From contig JAAYHD010000035.1 in assembly GCA_012735495.1 (NCBI GenBank), forward strand, positions 1 to 34,940: 34,940 nucleotides of DNA. The letters are read 5' to 3'. This document shows, one piece after another, positions 33,406 to 34,940 of the stretch. This DNA comes from Clostridiales bacterium. Its GTDB lineage: Bacteria > Bacillota > Clostridia > Lachnospirales > Lachnospiraceae. A program made the translations under genes and the position numbers. The notes beneath the pieces were generated by a model that was not told the DNA's origin, ran no database searches, and worked only from the letters and a program-made list of their open reading frames with translations. Numbering within the stretch: the first letter of the stretch is position 1; the number at the start of each line of letters is the position of its first letter.

Positions 33406-33537
33406 ATGGAACAGATTTTTTACAAGAGGAGTAAGATAATTTTTAAAAATTTATATGAAATTAAAGATTATGATGCATTTTACCGGCAGATGACTTATTA
33501 TAAACAGGCCAAGCAAGACATAAATGCGGCAGTGTAA
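33406..33537 (+). CDS. 43-codon frame, unrecognised, possibly a gene fragment
   Basis: An ATG at 33406 opens a 43-residue frame rich in Tyr and Lys: MEQIFYKRSKIIFKNLYEIK, then DYDAFYRQMTYYKQAKQDIN. No ribosome binding site precedes it (ACAGATAAA), so it is more likely the C-terminal remnant of a lost gene than a working small gene. It follows the frameshifted remnant by 31 bases and shares its AT-rich composition. Function unknown. Confidence 0.35.
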   Translation: MEQIFYKRSKIIFKNLYEIKDYDAFYRQMTYYKQAKQDINAAV

Positions 33538-33550
33538 CAATCAGGATAAT

Positions 33551-33586
33551 AGCAAGAGCCTGGTACAAACATGCCAGGCTCTTGCT
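33551..33586. repeat. Perfect 13-bp stem hairpin without U-tract (copy 1)
   Basis: AGCAAGAGCCTGG (33551-33563) pairs perfectly with CCAGGCTCTTGCT (33574-33586) around a ten-base loop. The plus-strand 3' flank is AAAAAGGGGAAG, so it is not a normal plus-strand terminator; the minus-strand 3' flank ATTATCCTG is not T-rich either. An 8-bp pairing TAAAAAGG (33587 on) with CCTTTTTA near 33650 is also possible. Confidence 0.7.
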
Positions 33587-33678
33587 AAAAAGGGGAAGTT
33601 AATGCCAAATGTACTCCTTTCAACGCACAGTTCGTAAACAAAAGCTCCTTTTTACATCGGGATAAGTTTTTCACAATG

Positions 33679-33719
33679 CGTGTAACCCCCATGACACCAC
33701 TGTCACGGGGGTTACACAC
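33679..33719. repeat. Very strong hairpin without U-tract (copy 2)
   Basis: GTGTAACCCCC (from 33679) pairs with GGGGGTTACAC (to 33719); an inner TGACA/TGTCA stem closes a CCAC loop after one A-C mismatch. It is followed by ACTAAAAGGGGAGG, nearly the same flank as copy 1. The low mismatch count suggests selection for structure. Confidence 0.75.
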
Positions 33720-33782
33720 TAAAAGGGGAGGATAAGTATTTAGCTTATCTTTGGTAATCATAATTGGAGGGGGAATCCAACT

Positions 33783-33818
33783 ATGAAAGAGCATACGCAT
33801 TCATCCCATACAGATTAA
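33783..33818 (+). CDS. 11-residue His-rich reading frame with strong RBS (leader peptide or truncated gene)
   Basis: ATG 33783 lies nine bases after GGAGGGGG and reads MKEHTHSSHTD then TAA. The ribosome binding site is among the best in the window, which is striking for an 11-codon frame. It may be a regulatory leader peptide or the start of a His-rich protein truncated by a deletion. The following 330 bases (33819-34148) are AT-rich with no other convincing gene. Confidence 0.35.
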   Translation: MKEHTHSSHTD

Positions 33819-34064
33819 ATCTATATTAGGATATCATTATTATGATACAGAATTACTTAATTTATACATTATAAAATGATTTTAGTAAAATAATATTATT
33901 AAATTTAATATCTCATCTTATATTATTCCGTTTATTGCCGCTTCATATATGCAATTCTTGCCATCAGCACGTTATTTATGTAAAATCATATGAAGGGGGA
34001 TTATCGGCAGAAAGGACGAAACAGCCGCCGTTTTCAACGATATGATAAGGAATAAATATTGCAG

Positions 34065-34094
34065 TTGGAATTTTTCATGAAACTGTGTTATACT
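34065..34094 (+). promoter_or_regulatory. Promoter for the SEC-C protein gene
   Basis: TTGGAA (34065-34070), an 18-base spacer and TATACT (34089-34094) lie 54 bases before the start at 34149. Confidence 0.6.
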
Positions 34095-34148
34095 ATCCGC
34101 GTATTTACAATATATTATTAATCATATTGCCACGGAAGGATGAAACAT

Positions 34149-34655
34149 ATGGGTTTGCTTCAGGAATGGAGAGATTTTGCCTATGCCCATGACATGAACA
34201 GCAGGCAGGGGCAGATGTTCTGGGCTAATTATTTCAATATCGAGAAGGAGATATATAAGAAGATCCTTGCAAATCCCGACAAGGTATGGGAAGATTCGGT
34301 GGAGAACCTGGCGAAGGAGTTTGATACTGAGCTTAAATATTTTGTGGGATTTTTGGATGGTATCAATGACAGCCTTGTAACTCCCAACCCCATTGAGGAG
34401 ATGGACAAGGATACCAGGGTAAGCCTCGCGTATGACAAGGAAAAGCTTTACTACAACATGGTTGCGGCGAAGGCGGATTGGCTTTACAACCTCGAGGAAT
34501 GGGATGCCCTGCTTACGCCGGAACGCAGGAAGGATCTATACAGGCAGCAGAAAAGCTCAAACACCATAGTAAAGGAAAAGAAAATAGGCAGGAACGACCC
34601 TTGTCCCTGCGGCAGCGGAAAGAAATACAAGAAATGCTGCGGGTTTAATGCTTAG
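34149..34655 (+). CDS. SEC-C metal-binding domain protein
   Basis: A 168-residue soluble protein. Residues 1-140 are mostly helical and acidic (for example [20 protein letters not shown] and [20 protein letters not shown]). The C-terminus is [19 protein letters not shown], the SEC-C zinc-binding motif with the CxC...CC ligands also found at the end of SecA. The N-terminal part resembles small clostridial SEC-C proteins of unknown role. ATG 34149 is preferred because GGAAGG ends about ten bases upstream; an in-frame ATG at 34140 abuts the ribosome binding site. It stands alone with its own promoter. Confidence 0.85.
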   Translation: MGLLQEWRDFAYAHDMNSRQGQMFWANYFNIEKEIYKKILANPDKVWEDSVENLAKEFDTELKYFVGFLDGINDSLVTPNPIEEMDKDTRVSLAYDKEKLYYNMVAAKADWLYNLEEWDALLTPERRKDLYRQQKSSNTIVKEKKIGRNDPCPCGSGKKYKKCCGFNA

Positions 34656-34699
34656 TACCGAGTGGGTGTTATAATAACTCTCAGATACGGTGTATAAAA

Positions 34700-34940
34700 A
34701 TGAGAAGACGAAAAGATAAAGATATGTATTTGGATTACGGCAAGCCATACCTGTACACCAGAAGAAGGCGCGACAGCAGGATTACAGGCGTTATTGCCGT
34801 GGTTATTTTGTCTGTTCTGATTGGAATTGGCACTTATTATGCCGTTCTGATTGGAAGCGGGATCAATAATCGTACGGATAAATTGCAGGATACTGCGGAG
34901 AACAACAATGAGGATAGCCAGGCTGAAATAACCCCGGCTG
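34700..34940 (+). CDS. N-terminal part of a membrane-anchored protein (cut by window end)
   Basis: ATG 34700 opens a frame that runs off the window, giving 80 codons. It starts basic (MRRRKDKDMYLDYGKPYLYT, then RRRRDSR), has one hydrophobic helix (about 29-52) and continues as a polar, acidic, Asn/Glu-rich stretch outside. This suits a single-pass anchored extracytoplasmic enzyme or cell-wall protein. The ribosome binding site is weak (ATACGGTGTATAAAA). It lies 44 bases after the SEC-C gene. The family cannot be told from this fragment. Confidence 0.6.
   Translation, partial: MRRRKDKDMYLDYGKPYLYTRRRRDSRITGVIAVVILSVLIGIGTYYAVLIGSGINNRTDKLQDTAENNNEDSQAEITPA

Noticed and set aside
33551-33719. 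Ordinary rho-independent terminators
   Set aside because: Both stems lack a T run in either orientation; A-rich, G-rich flanks follow on the plus strand.
33585-33800. 71-codon minus-strand frame across the hairpins
   Set aside because: It crosses both strong stems, and the translation looks random.

Overview
The window reads as part of the chromosome of an anaerobic endospore-forming Clostridia member, probably close to Lachnospirales (an inference from gene content, not from a marker gene). Support comes from spoIIAA-spoIIAB-sigF followed by spoVAC-spoVAD-spoVAE, SpoIID-type and YtvI-type proteins, strong AGGAGG ribosome binding sites with some TTG and GTG starts, and moderate-GC genes separated by AT-rich gaps. 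No rRNA, tRNA, CRISPR array, phage module or intact insertion sequence was seen.

Layout. 1-806: the 3' end of an unrecognised gene with a strong terminator, then a gene-poor stretch with a decayed minus-strand frame. 807-3256 (minus): a Wzy/WaaL-type membrane protein and an ECF transporter S component. 3373-6131: a textbook promoter and a zinc/manganese-type ABC importer (binding protein, ATPase, permease). 6261-9301: a YtvI-like membrane protein, an HTH-Panacea (DUF4065) protein without a visible toxin, and a two-OB-fold SSB-like protein. 9327-11352: a promoter, a lysine riboswitch with its intrinsic terminator, then dapA-dapB. 11544-16397: a tightly coupled GldA-GldF-GldG-type ABC operon with a DUF4340 protein. 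16548-19116: an 834-residue SpoIID/LytB protein with an SLH-like N-terminus. 19125-21175 (minus): a YihY/BrkB protein and a PrsA/SurA-like lipoprotein. 21296-22964: a 52-residue small ORF and a zinc-ribbon/TPR membrane protein.

23138-27093 is the sporulation core. SpoIIAA, SpoIIAB and SigmaF form the forespore partner-switching circuit. A terminator and five degenerate 26-27 bp tandem repeats follow, then a 51-residue membrane peptide and SpoVAC/SpoVAD/SpoVAE, which move Ca-dipicolinate into the spore core. dapA product is also the precursor of dipicolinate, so the window holds both precursor synthesis and transport. 27112-29760 (minus) is a class A penicillin-binding protein. 30117-32614 holds a DUF6514-type protein, a YigZ-family protein and RarA/MgsA, the last two driven by divergent promoters.

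The least explained stretch is 32889-34148. It is AT-rich and holds the 3' portion of a frameshifted, 5'-truncated gene, a 43-codon frame, two very strong hairpins lacking U-tracts that share the 3' flank CTAAAA(A)GGGGA, and an 11-residue His-rich reading frame behind an excellent ribosome binding site. The window ends with a SEC-C zinc-binding protein and the 5' end of a membrane-anchored protein.

Nothing here is a clear new system. The best candidates for follow-up are the hairpin region near 33.6 kb, the repeat array between sigF and spoVA, the orphan Panacea protein, and the Gld-type operon in a non-gliding spore-former.
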